From Sweltsa coloradensis (lineage: Eukaryota > Arthropoda > Insecta > Plecoptera > Chloroperlidae), in assembly GCA_024449915.1 (NCBI GenBank), contig JAMZAV010000167.1, positions 806,001 through 870,000 of the forward strand: a DNA stretch of 64,000 bases, read 5' to 3'. A program made the position numbers and the translations under genes. The stretch's first letter is position 1; the number at the start of each line of letters is the position of its first letter. This document shows, piece after piece, positions 1-11,617 of the stretch. The notes under the pieces are model-generated. The model was given only the letters and a program-made list of their open reading frames with translations, made no database searches and was not told the origin of the DNA.

Positions 1-44
1 TATAACACATATTCAAAAAAATATGTTGTCTTGAAACCACACTC

Positions 45-66
45 AGGCAGGCAGGCAGGCAGGCAG
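45..66. repeat. AGGC tetranucleotide microsatellite
   Basis: Five and a half perfect copies of AGGC in tandem. No coding context. Confidence 0.9.
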
Positions 67-848
67 TTGTCCTCGGGGTTCGTGGTGTGGAAGTAAAGTC
101 ACTTCTCATTAGGGTACAATAAAACTCGACCGAATTTCCGCTCCGTGATCTTGTAGTGTGGGATTATATGAACGTCAAGTCAAGGCCGCACCGCACGCAC
201 GCCAAGTTTCCTTCCCTTTCACTGCGCCCAGTATAGTCATTCCTTTCTGACCTTGCTAAAGTTTTTATTAAAGACATATTTGCATATGCACCGGCGAAGA
301 TGTTGGGTTCGGGGGGGGGACCGTTGCACGGACCGCGAATAAAGCCGTGTGAAGTGGGTTCCATTTCAAGTGGATGCAGCAATATGAGTGTATATAAGTA
401 GACAATATTTTACGTTAGTCACTGAAGCTTGGCTAAAATCCCCCATTCATCGTAACAATAAAGATCCCTCAATCCGCGCATTCAAATAGGTTATTTAAAC
501 CATCTAGTAGTTATAAGGAGCAATTAGTAACAATTATTAAATTTCAAGTGCAAATTTTGGTTTAAATCATTTGTACGAGAAGAGGTATGACAATGAGACA
601 ACTAAATGAATGTAAAAGCCTTATGGCTGATGTAGGGTGCATAGAAGAAGGTCCTGTGAATAGAACATGGGTATATGAGAGTTCATTGAACAAATAGAGC
701 ATGACATTTACCTGTTCAGGCAGTATAACAAAAATATAAGTATGTGTTTGACATTGCGTATTGTTAGTTCGGGGAACTTTCCTTCCCTTTGACTTCCTCC
801 CGACGGCGACGACAATGACAACACGGACGGATGATGGCACAGACGGAG

Positions 849-960
849 ACGACCACGACGTGGGGAACCCCTGCCTCCCCCATATGCTTGTGACTGGCTC
901 TGACCAGCACAGGCCTGTCCACCCCTTGTCCACCCGCGTCATACTTACGTCCCTCCCTTC
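849..960 (-). repeat. GC-rich dispersed repeat E, copy 1
   Basis: A GC-rich island in AT-rich surroundings. Its reverse complement aligns by eye with 30097-30167: both carry tgctggtcag, then ccag and cac, a run of ggggagg, and finally cacgtcgtggtcgtc. Two diverged copies in opposite orientation indicate a dispersed repeat, not an exon. Its frames (for example 764-1012, minus) read like translated noncoding DNA. A GTAAGT on the minus strand near 950 looks like a splice donor but has no credible exon upstream. Ends are not defined. Confidence 0.55.
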
Positions 961-3900
961 GTTCGATTAGCCAAGTGCATAAATATGAGACGTTAGAGCA
1001 ATATCCAATCAATCAATCAATAATAATTGACGTAGTACATACGTAAACGTATCAATGCAGAATTAAGGCAGTTTTTGAAATTATGTAAAATTTGGAAGTT
1101 TAAACAAAATTAATGACGGAATTTAAAAACAAATCGAAAATAAGATATGATTGATTAATTATCTAAAACAATTTTACATAAAAAAAAAGTCGAATGAAGG
1201 CCTACCCCGGCGCCAGTGCGTATCTATTGAAGTGTGAAGTTATTGATGCACTTTCTTTCCACAGTGACATTGATGCATAGAGTTATTGCTGCGCTCTCTT
1301 TCCACGACGACATTGAGGTGTAGATGCCGACGATGAAGCCACCAAAATTGCGTAGCGAGTTTAGCATACAGCGAAAGAGTAGCGTCCCGGCAACTCTTTT
1401 CATATCCACCTCTCTTAAAGGAAGGTACATGACACATCTCAGGCTGATATTACTTTTCTAGCTTTATAGACTTTCATTAGATCTGACACCTTGAATTTTC
1501 TGTATATACTCAGTGAACGCTGAAGACAGGGACAGTAGAAACAAGGTATCATAAAATGTGAGTGTCTTTTGTTGTTGTTTATATAAGCATATGTCAGCTT
1601 GGCATCCCACAGATGGCGAGGTAGGGTTGTTGAACGACAAATTAGGATACAATTTCAATTCTATTTCGAATGTTATCATTATTTCATTCCTGCACAAAAA
1701 AAATTCAATTATATTGATATGAAACTAAGTTTATCTCATGTACATTGAACATAAAATGAAACAATCCTAGTGGTTAGGTAACAATATTACTATTTCAAAT
1801 TTCTTTTGTTAAGTGATGGACAGCCAGTTTAATTATTGTTGTTATTGTTATTAATACAAATTACAAAATCAACACAACAACAGAACAACAAAACAACAAA
1901 ATCAATTAGCCAATCAAATAATGGAGATTGGTCGACAAGTCGAGTGCCCTATTTTCAATGCAACTCGCAACCACACAAGCTCTGAGAACGTACGAACACA
2001 TTCTCCTCTAGACACCACACATCGACCTAAGCCAGGGAAACACCAGCTCTTCAAGCATACGGGTGTAGACACTTGATACAAATTCATTTTTATAAATAAA
2101 TTATATTTTACAGACAAGCAAAATAAGATTACGATTAAACGACGATAAAGGACTAAATTTTATCCACGAATAATAATTCGAATTAGAGACAGTCTGCATT
2201 TCTAAAATCTAGATTATATAGTTAAACTTAACCTATTTTCATGTTAATCTTGGAAATAAACGTATGCAAATGTATTCCGATTACAAAGTAAAATTGTTGA
2301 ATGGTAACTGCCACATTGTCTGAGTTAGGTTCCCGCGAAAAGCTTAGGTATTCTCTATGTGATGGCAGTTAAAGCAAAAAGCTTAATTTTAAAATTAATT
2401 TGAATAAGTAAGAGAAAAAGTGCATTGAAATCCCGAGTTCCCGACGAAACGAGTACTCAGTTTTAAAATGACTTTTTGTGTAATCCGTCATTCGCTTTGC
2501 GCGGACTTAATTAATATTGTCGGCACTTGAGGAGGACAGGTGAAAAACTAGAATATATCCCAACCTTACATGTTGGTGACACATTACATGACAAAGCCAG
2601 CTAGTGCGGAGCAATCAACCCTAACTTCACTTTGGCTTCGGATTAAAGGGTTACTCGATTTTATAACATTGTCTCGACATGATTAATTAACACTGCCACT
2701 TTATAAGAGGTAACAAAAAGAGGCTGCAAGAAGGGTAACCTCTCTCTCTCCCAGGCAGTAAATTCCAACTCGCTGAACTAGTCCGCGAGCGCATGGTTTT
2801 TAGCTGGTTCGTTGCGGCCGCCGAAAGATGGCGTCACGCGGGGGAAAAAACAAGATGGGGCCGTAAATTAAGACCGAGGACTCTTCATTTTCTTGCGTAA
2901 TTCCGATGCTAGATTGCGCCAATACACGCACACGCACACTGAGAATTGTGTCAAAAGTTGTAGAAGATGAATATATACTGCACGGCAATATTTTGTGAGA
3001 TATGGCGCGAGGTGACATATTGGTTGTGGTGCGCATGGATGATGTAAAGCAGTTTTCTTGTTGTTTTTTATACAACCATAGTCTCTTAGCATTAGTGCCA
3101 AACTATGATGGTTAAAATTGTGTGGTATAATGTAACTGGGACGTTCCCGTTCAAATTATTTTTGCATTTTTCGTCTAATATTAAGGAATCATCCACATTA
3201 TCCACTTACATATTATATCTATGAGCGATAGATACTTGCCTATTCACAATGTGGTTTAAAAATATAATTATTGTTTAAATTTTTAAATTTTTTAATGATA
3301 ACGTAGTAGGAAACAAATAGGTGATGGCTAATATTTAACTTGATGGATGTTGATAGCATTGACGCTAACTCAATGCAACTCGTAGCCTCTGGAACGTCTG
3401 TAGCGATAATAAAGTAACCTTACGTTATTTCGTTGACGTCCATGACGATTGCCAGTCTAAAAGTAATGATACATACTCAACCGTTTTCGATCAAATAAAG
3501 TATTTTATTTCACGTCAACACTCAAGTCCCCTAGCTCGATGATAATAAAATTGGAGTAACCAAATTGTATCAATATAATATATTAGTTGCATTCTTCGAA
3601 TTTCCATTTTACCACAATTGTCAGTACGGGAAAATCTTTTATCACATAAAGTACAGGACCGCCATTTAGTTTTTTATTTTATTTTAGCAGCAGCAGCCGT
3701 AATAACCAATAACCCGTTTACTCTTCGTCCACCAACATGACTAAAAAACATAGTAATATGACAAACAATATCAAAATTGATTAGTTATAAGTGGTATACA
3801 AAAAGAAAGGGGAAGGGGCGGGATGTAATGATGAAGAATAGATATACATGTATGTCTAAAATGAATAAAATATGATTAATACCAAAACTAATGTGGTAAA

Positions 3901-5348
3901 AACAAGTTTGCTCGTCAATCTTCAGTCAACATGCTAAGCTCCTTTTCGTCATACGTTACTCATCTGGTTCAAAAGCCAGCGGTTACATAGGGTGTTATAA
4001 CTAGGAGTAACAAAGCTAATCCAGGCCTTCAGTCGCAGACAGTGTAAAGTCTCATAGCAGATCACACCCCTTTGATCAGCAATTCTTGGAATGAGGCGAT
4101 GTAATTATACATGGGGAGAGACGTTGACTGCAATCACTTACAACAAAATAATTCAACGTATACCCGCAACTTAAATAATTGAATGCTTCACACTTGTATC
4201 ATAGCTTACAACATGTTGGCATATTTATCTTCCGTATAAACGTTATATGACATCTTCAATCAAATACGGTTTACTATATTTTGTAGCTCGTTCTCAACAA
4301 GCTGGCTAATATTGTTTTACTATATTTTCTAAATCATTGGTAAACGCCAACGAGCTACAGTTTATATGATGCACTATATTATCTAGCTCATTGGTTGACC
4401 TCAATGAAAGAAACAATAAAACAACAAGTCTATCGTTAAAAATATAATATCTATCACAAACCAACAAACGAATGAATCGAACATTTTTACGGAAAATAGC
4501 AGGTATAACTCGGTCTCCGGGGACCTCTGATAGCAATTGCGTGTAAAACTAAAAAACAATAAGCTCTGTCCCGGAAAAACCTTCTTCGCTCAAATGAAAA
4601 TCTAATTTTCTTTATGCCAAGGTATTGGAAAGAGATCTTCGTTTTGCACAGAACGACAACACAAAGAAGAGAACTCGACGGTAATCGGTTTATGGTATTC
4701 TCGACGTAGAGAAAATACTCTTGCAACTTTGTCAACGGTTTTTCCAAACCATTGTAATTATATAGGATCGATTCTCTCTAGGGCGATTAGACGACGTGCT
4801 CTGCAACATACGTGGACCAGAGATATAAGTCTTGAAGTAGATGTTGTGAATGAACATTTCCATTCACAACGTTAACCAACTCATGCGGTTTGTCTTTGTC
4901 TTACATTTGTATAATGTATACTTTAATTACTATTGAATGAATATGTGATTTTATAACATCGTTATAATATATGTTCATGATTCCCATTCCTTGATACTTA
5001 TAAGATATTAATCTATTTTCTCAATAAATGTTCACTCTCACTAGAATTTCGAAATTCCAAAATTTTGGAAATTATCGAACTAAGGACTGAAATTGTTTTT
5101 AATTAGATAATCTGAATTCACGACGAGACATGTCAATAATGTGTGTTTTTCCCGTATTTTATTAAAATAATTCGAATTTTAACCGTAAACTTTCATATTA
5201 TATGTTAGTTACAACATTACTCCATCGGCACTTTGTTCCAATAATGTACGGGGTTAATATCGTGCGTTGAATCACCAGGTTCAAATCTAGGTGCCCGTTA
5301 GGGCGCCGCAGCCAAGCCGCGGTGCGCTACACACTCAAGCACCTTATA

Positions 5349-6096
5349 GGGAACCTAAGTTTGAAGGCGGGAAGGAAATTGGTTCTCTCTGGTCTCAGCG
5401 CCCATAAGAATTAGCATGGTACGAAAATGTAACTCGCCGTATCTTTTGACTCGCGCAAAAGAAATCTAAACCAATAACATCACAAGATGCATAATTTTGT
5501 GAAGAAGATGATGGCATTCTACTTTTCTCGATGACGCTTCCTAAATTCAAACTATTATGAGTTAAATGGACCCATGTTTGCGCGCTGTCGCAAATGTACA
5601 CTGACTGAGCGGCAACCTAAGCGAGACGCAGCCACGTTGTGTGCAGCTGTGGCATCCTCGCATACCACGCGCCTGCCCATGGTTGCTAAATGTACTTCGC
5701 ATTCAAGATTTTGTTGGCACATTAAAGGATATTTTATTAGTAATGCTCTAATCTAGTACAACCCAGTGACTTCACAGTAGCCACAAAGCAAGTCGGATAC
5801 CAAATATTATGCTGATGCCACGGACAAAATGTGCTTTTTCATGAGCAGTTTGGAAGGTTTGGCAACAGTGTAAATGTAGTGTTCACTTCAACTCAAAACA
5901 AATGTCATTAATATTTGTGATAGAGCAGAGTTATGTATATCCACGCAAAGAGGAAAGATTATTGTTTCTTACACTATGAATATAATTCCGGTCCGTGTCG
6001 GGTTCTCGCGCTATCGCTTACGAAAACATTTAGCACGGGTTAATCGCCTATACCACGCTGACCGGAGAGAAACCGGACAAGCCCACTTAGGTTCCC
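5349..6096. mobile_element. 748-bp inverted-repeat DNA element inserted in family A
   Basis: The ends are GGGAACCTAAGT and its exact reverse complement ACTTAGGTTCCC, a 12-bp perfect terminal inverted repeat. TATA lies at both outer sides (5345-5348 and 6097-6100). The family A copy at 39.7 kb reads ccttatacacc without interruption, so it serves as an empty site and supports a 4-bp TATA target duplication. The interior has no credible transposase frame, so this is a non-autonomous element. The superfamily is not clear from the ends. Confidence 0.8.
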
Positions 6097-6536
6097 TATA
6101 CACCAAGCAGAGTTGGGGTGATTTCGAGGTGTTACCCAGCCGTCATGTAACGTGATGTGAACTTGAAAACTATCACAATCGAGGGGATTTAGGTACCTGA
6201 CAACACATACCAAATTTTATTGGGGTACGATTATTCCTTCTTGGTGAAAAAATGGCTTGAAACATGCTCAAAATCACTTTAAGGATCTAGGTGCCCGTTA
6301 GGGCGCCGCAGCCAAGCCGCGGTGCGCTACACACTCAAGCACTTATACACCAAGCAGAGTTGGGGTGATATCGAGGTGTTACCCAGCCGTCATGTAACGT
6401 GATGTGAACTTGAAAACTGTCACAATCGAGGGGATTTAGGTACCTGACAAAAACATGCCAAATTTTATTGGGTACGACCATTCCTTCTTGGTGAAAAAAT
6501 GGCTTGAAACATGCTCAAAATCACTTTAAGGATGTT

Positions 6537-6569
6537 AGCTACTGCTACTGCTACTGCTACTACTGCTAC
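6537..6569. repeat. CTACTG-type microsatellite inside family A
   Basis: Repeated ctactg/ctact triplet-based units following ttaaggatgttag. The same tract sits at the same place in the family A copy at 39.9 kb with a different number of units, so it is an internal, length-variable part of the element. Internal microsatellites are common in Helentron-related non-autonomous elements. Confidence 0.85.
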
Positions 6570-7099
6570 ATCTAATACGTCGGTCCGCGATTCGACCAGA
6601 CGGGTGGGACTACAATGTTCATATTTTACATGGACATTAAGGTTAGAGAATATAGTCTCATTAAAAAAAAAAGTTGAAAAAGTTTGTTGGAAGGCTTACA
6701 AATAAGGTTTTAAAATAAGCCTTAAACACTAGGCAATAGGCATACATCAACAAGTAACCATAGTTACTTGACACTTGTTGACGGTATAAGCAGAGTTAGG
6801 CGGGAAAGTGCGATACGTTAACAAATGGGGACATTTTAAATTTTGCTTCTATGTGTGAAACGAGAAAAAGTTGACATTATACTCTCATAAAACAAATCAG
6901 AAACCGTCCCTGGCCTAGGCCCAGATGTAGAAAATTATTTATAATGTAAAAGTGTAGGTCTAAAGTTCCATTTGGCTATAGGACTAGTAAAATTCATACT
7001 TACATTACATGTTTGACAAGCCTAGCCAAACCCTATGCCAGCACAACATTGTTCTGCCCGGTGGTTCTGCCACACAATACACAAGGTGTCGAATAATAT

Positions 7100-9200
7100 G
7101 AGCTTGTATTTGTTTTTTTAAAAATTTGGGCAACAATCAATCATTTCAGCAACTCGTTTTCGATTGGCCCGCGTTTTGAAGGCACTGCCTTTAGAAAAAA
7201 TATAGAATTTTTTTCGAGTCTTTGCTATACGCAAATCTTTTTAAAGTGTTTGGTTTTGTGTACTTTTTAAACTCAAAAACCCATGACTTTTTCCACGATA
7301 GTTCAAAAAATCCCAATTCTTCGAAAACAAACGATTTCGTTTTCAAATTGCTTTTTTCAACTCACTCCCCCCAAACTCAAGATTGGGGTCCGTCCTTTAC
7401 GCGTTTACCGGGTTTCCCACCAAACCCAGGATGTACTGAACCCGGGTCTAGTATTTTTACATCCATATTTTTACTGCAAATCCCTAGAATTAAATAACTT
7501 GATAAAAAATTATATTTTAACAAAAATTTTTGTAATGGAACTTGAAAAATAATAATACACACAACAAAAATTTTAGAAATACACCAAAATTACACACTCA
7601 AAAGGAAATGAATCAAAAAAAGGGCCCAAAGCTATCTCCCCTTTCCCAATTTGCGCATTCTTATTCTAAACGTAAGTGTCCCATAACGCACCCTCAAAAA
7701 GTTTGGGAAAAATAAAATTTGCATTTGTTCTTTAAAAATTAATTAGAAAAAAGAATTGGATAAACTATTGTTAAATTAAAATCGAAAATTCTTTTTTCCC
7801 AAAGCTTTTCGAGGATGTGTTAGGACACTGTACGTTATAAATTAAGAATGCGCAATGGGGAAGGGTAGATGAGTTTGGGCCCTTTTTTTTTGATCTTTTC
7901 CCTTTTGAGTGTGAAAGGTTTGGTGTATTTTACAAGTTTTTTTTTATGTGTTGTAAGTACTGCTATGCTAACATCAATACGTCTTTTCAATGGCCCGCGA
8001 TTCTGACAAAGGGGGGGGTACAATGTTATATTTTACGGCATTAAGGGTTTTAGTAATATAGTCTCTTTGGAAAAAAAAAATTTAAAAAATTTGCGGGAAA
8101 GGGTCCCAAAAAAAGGGTTTTTTTTTCCCTTTTTAAATCAGTTTTAAACGATAGGATGACGTTTTAAAAAATAAATAAAAAAAACCTTATACCTAGGCTA
8201 CAAACAACAAATAACTATAGTTTTCTTGACACTTGTTTACGGTACACAGAGTTAGGGGGGAAAAGGTGATAGTAAAAAAATCGGGAAATTTTAAAATTTT
8301 TTTTCTTTTTGTGGAAAGAGAAAAGGTGTCATTATCTCTCATCAAACAAAACGAACCCCTCCCCCGGTAGGCCCCCCCGTAGAAAATTATTTATAATACA
8401 CATGTAGGTCTAAAGTTTCCTTAGGCTATAGGATAGATAAAAAAATATTACACTACATTTTTTTACAAGCCCTAGGCCTTTCTTTGTCACCCTAGCCCGA
8501 CAACCCTTGTTTTTGACACACTTCCCGCACAAAAAAAACCCGGGTTTTTTTTACTACAACTAAAGCAATAAAAAATGGTAGATAGTCCAAAATTTACGGC
8601 AAATAAGCCCTTTTTTTTTTATTAATAAACTCACGCAAACTCCTGTCACTTTAAAGAAAAAGAAAACAAAAAATGGTGAAAATTTTTAAAATTCTTTTGA
8701 TTTCGTGATTTTACATGGATTGGAGCAGGAAAAAGGGTAAAATAAATTTGTTGTGCGTTTGTTGTTAATGGAAAAGATTGCCTAGACTTAACCAGCCCTT
8801 TACCGTCGTTATACCATTTTTATACCACCTATACCCGGGAATACATGAATCCGGGCCCTAGATTTTTTACATCCTATTTTTTGTAATCCCATAAAAAAAA
8901 TCAACTTTGAAAAAAATTTATTTTTAATAAAAATTTTGTAATGGAATTGAAAAAGTAAAAGAGATCAACACATAACAAAAACTTGAAAATACAGCCAAAC
9001 CCTTTCACCTAAAAGGGGAAAGAATCTAAAAAAAGGGCCCAAACTCTCTACCCTTTTCCACTTTTCGCATTCTTTAAATTTATAACTACAGTGTCCCCCT
9101 AACACATCCTCGAAAAGCTTGGGAAAATAGAATTGCATGTTTTCTTTTTAAAAAATTTGAAAAAAAGAACTTGGATAAACTATTACGTTAAATTAATAAT
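7100..9200. other. Family A sequence with homopolymer-inflated, probably miscalled bases
   Basis: Aligned by eye with the clean family A copy at 39.95-41.3 kb, this stretch is riddled with runs of T, A, C and G where the paralogue has mixed bases. Examples are around 8016-8022 (G run), 8080-8135 (A, G and T runs) and 8340-8385 (C runs). The differences are mostly run lengthening and smoothing, not the scattered point changes of normal decay. This pattern is typical of unpolished long-read consensus or a collapsed repeat. ORFs here should not be trusted. Confidence 0.6.
7557..7952. repeat. Large palindrome 1 in family A array
   Basis: The left arm (about 7557-7720) reads acacaacaaaaa, then aaaaggaaatgaatc, agggcccaaagc, gcgcattctta and cccaaa. 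The right arm (about 7790-7952) is its reverse complement, ending ttttatgtgttg. The spacer is roughly 70 bp. The arms are imperfect, partly because of the run-length problems in this region. The same palindrome recurs at 8967-9374, and half of it remains at 41280-41360. Confidence 0.75.
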
Positions 9201-9374
9201 CGTAAATTCTATTTTGCCAAGCTTTTCGAGGATGCTGTTATGGGACACTGTACGTTTATGAATTAAGAATGCGCAAATGTGGAAGGGTAGATGAGCTTGG
9301 CCCTTTTTTTAGATCTCATTCCTTTTGAGTGTGTAAGGTTTGGCTGTATTTCTACAAGTTTTTGTTATGTGTTC
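8967..9374. repeat. Large palindrome 2 in family A array
   Basis: The left arm begins acacataacaaaaac near 8968. The right arm ends gtttttgttatgtgt near 9374. Inside the arms, gcattctt / aagaatgc and tcgaaaagctt / aagcttttcga pair. It is a second copy of the 7557-7952 palindrome, so the hairpin is a regular part of the tandem unit. Confidence 0.75.
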
Positions 9375-9788
9375 ATAATATACTCTAAGAAAAAGATGTG
9401 AATCTTGTCTCATATCGTAGCACAGGAACTGTGTGTAAATTGTTTCTTTATCCGTTCATCACGAAGCAATTTGGAAACATGTCAATAGACTGGTTTCACA
9501 CTCGATATCTATTCGTGGTTTAAACCATACGATTTAGGTTCGCCCAAAATTAAACGTTTAGTCTTACGATGAACTAATTTAGATTAACAAATTTGATTTA
9601 TATATCTCGGTAGCTATACAAGGTAGGCATACTTCATATATCCAGCAATATTTAACACTGTGCTTAAAATAACAACAAACAAGAAGTAAATTGGACCCCC
9701 AGTTTGCGCGCCAAAAATGAGCGTGCGCCATCTTTGGACGGTACTACGTCATAACTGTGTTGAGTCAAGGCCAATTAGAAACTAAATG

Positions 9789-9873
9789 TACGTATATTTG
9801 TACATATTTACATAGAGACGGCGGTGCTCGCCCATCCGCTCAACAACAAACACAACACCACTGCCACTTAAAC
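9789..9873 (+). repeat. Dispersed repeat F, copy 1
   Basis: Shares about 75 bp with 51711-51785, including gacggc, tgctcgcccatccgctcaac and aacaaacacaac. A shorter related stretch (agacggcggtg) lies on the minus strand near 12470. The flanks differ, so it is a dispersed repeat. No tRNA-like head is visible and its class is unknown. Confidence 0.6.
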
Positions 9874-10440
9874 GATGTACATTTTCACCAATTTTTCTTT
9901 TTTTTTCGTATGTGATATAGGAGATTTCGCAAAATCATTGTGATAAAGAATTACGAGCATTTTGTCTTGAATTTTTGCACAGCCTAGGACTATCATGCTA
10001 TTCTTTATCTACAATAGGCTTTAATTAGTGATCAAAGTAAGGTTTTTGTGCGGGATGTGTGTCAGAACACGGAAGTGCAGGTTAGGGTTGGCAAGCTAAG
10101 CCAAGGGCTTGTCAAGTGAGTAATTTTAGTATTCACATACCAAGGCCTATATCCTACAGGAACGATTGGCCTAGACTGTTGTATTATAAATCTAGGGCGA
10201 CGGTCGTCGCCCGGCAGACAAGCGATGCGATGCTTAGGCGACACCGAACTCCGGCCCTATATACACCTACAAGAGTTGGGGGGTTTTCAGCTATCTGCAC
10301 ACGCCGCCCGAAAGAGTTACAATCTTGAAACTCGGTATATGACCTGGTATGTGGTCCATGACATACCAAAAAAAAAATCAACCCGATCCGACAACTCGTT
10401 CTGTGTTAAAAAAGGCTCTCAACATCGTCAAATTCCTTAA

Positions 10441-10517
10441 GGCTGGCTGGTGGCTGGTGGCTGGTGGCTGGTGGCTGGTGGTTGGGTGGGTGGGTGGGTG
10501 GGTGGGTGGGTGGGTGG
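10441..10517 (+). repeat. GGCTGGTGGCT / GGGT minisatellite with G-quadruplex potential
   Basis: Tandem ggctggtggct units run into at least seven gggt units. The other family B copy has a shorter, rearranged version on the opposite strand (62214-62262), so this tract is an internal expandable part of the element. Seven consecutive GGG runs with one-base loops satisfy the usual G-quadruplex pattern on the plus strand. Confidence 0.85.
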
Positions 10518-11118
10518 CAGTTCTCCGCGGAGAGTTCTTTAGCCTACAGAGAAAACGGTAAATCTTAGAACTATGAAACTTGGACCACACTTAGGTGTAT
10601 TTCAGACGCAGTGCCTTTTGCTTTCAAAACCAAAATCGGGTAACAGGGACCGGAGAAAATCAAAATTTGGATGATAATCAAAACGCGTAATTACCAAGGC
10701 GTGGTATTTTTTACAAACTAGAAATTTAACATGCTATTAACCATCATAAATATCTTGCGTCCAAAACACAAGGGGCTAAATTTGGGATGACCATGGGCCC
10801 AAAAATGACAAAAAACAAATGTGAACTTTAAGAAATGAATCACTTCAAAGAAAACGCTACAACTGAGATGTTTCAAACGTGGAATACATTTTGATATCTC
10901 TCATTCTTTATCACTTTTGAATATGGAAAGCAAAATTGGTTAACGGGTACCGGAAAAAAACCAAAATTATCAAAAGTAGGTAATTCCGTACTCTTATGAA
11001 TAATACGCTATACCGAGAAAACGGTTCATCTTAGAACTTTGAAACTTGGGCCACACTCAGATGTACCTCATATAACAAAAACCGGGCAATTGGGACCGGG
11101 AAAATCAAAATCAAAATC

Positions 11119-11617
11119 AAAATCAAAACGCGTAATTACTCAGGCGTAGTAATTTGTACAAGCTTGAAATTAAACATGCTCTTAACCATTTTAAATATCA
11201 AGTGCTTATGCTAGTGCGTTGGTCTTGTTGTTAGCGTATCTGCTTCCAATGCAGAAGGGCCAGGGTTCGATTCCCGCTAAAGTCAGAAGTTTTTTAACTT
11301 CTGATTTGGACTTAAGTCTATCAGTTCTTGTCTTAGGAGTTTGTAAACGGTGACTTTGGAGCCGTCCTAGCAAAATCAAAACGCGTAATTACTCAGGCGT
11401 AGTAATTTGTATACAAGCTTGAAATTAAACATTATAAATATCTAGTGCTTATGCTAGTGCGTTGGTCTTGTTGTTAGCGTATCTGCTTCCAATGCAGAAG
11501 GGCCAGGGTTCGATTCCCGCTAAAGTCAGAAGTTTTTTAACTTCTGATTTGGACTTAAGTCTATCAGTTCTTGTCTTAGGAGTTTGTAAACGGTGACTTT
11601 GGAGCCGTCCTAGCAAC
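11119..11617 (+). repeat. Tandem duplication of about 250 bp spanning element and SINE head
   Basis: Two copies, about 11119-11373 and 11371-11617. Each runs from aaaatcaaaacgcgtaatta of family B through the SINE tRNA-like head to cctagcaa. They are nearly identical; the second lacks a few bases just before the SINE. Because the unit contains both family B and SINE sequence, the duplication happened after the SINE inserted. Confidence 0.85.

Larger units (their letters stand above)
1..5284. other. AT-rich intergenic or intronic DNA, no gene recognised
   Basis: No frame in this stretch resembles a protein family I know, and every open frame is under 130 codons. Contents visible by eye are a short AGGC microsatellite at its left edge, a GC-rich repeat fragment near 849-912, a CAACA-rich simple tract near 1868-1910, and a loose tandem arrangement near 4273-4410. 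In that last stretch the motif actatatt precedes three related segments, and TGTAGCTCGTT (near 4282) is repeated inverted as AACGAGCTACA (near 4348). Part of a very long intron cannot be excluded. Confidence 0.6.
5285..9380 (-). mobile_element. Family A repeat array 1 (Helitron/Helentron-like, non-autonomous)
   Basis: A complex of at least three family A units. The first starts at atCTAGg (5285), is interrupted by an inverted-repeat element at 5349-6096, and stops at 6284. There a second unit begins with the same atCTAGg head (6285) and runs to about 7556. A palindrome, a partial third unit (about 7970-8960) and a second palindrome follow. The head reads CTAG, then a hairpin GGTGCCC-GTTA-GGGCGCC, then a conserved block with tatacacc and agagttgggg. 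Read on the minus strand this is a 3' end of hairpin plus CTAG, the anatomy of Helitron-type elements. A second array at 39651-41600 shares this order. No Rep/helicase reading frame is present. Assignment to Helitrons is inference from end structure. Confidence 0.6.

Noticed and set aside
764..1012. Exon with a GTAAGT donor on the minus strand
   Set aside because: It belongs to a repeat with a second copy at 30.1 kb, and no acceptor or coding pattern supports it.
6250..9400. CRISPR-like or satellite array
   Set aside because: The repeats are unequal transposon units with palindromes, without regular short spacers, and the context is a eukaryotic genome.
11210..11527. Two tRNA genes (CCA anticodon)
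   Set aside because: The anticodon arm and B box are good, but the T stem and acceptor stem do not pair and both are fused to a SINE body with a simple tail.
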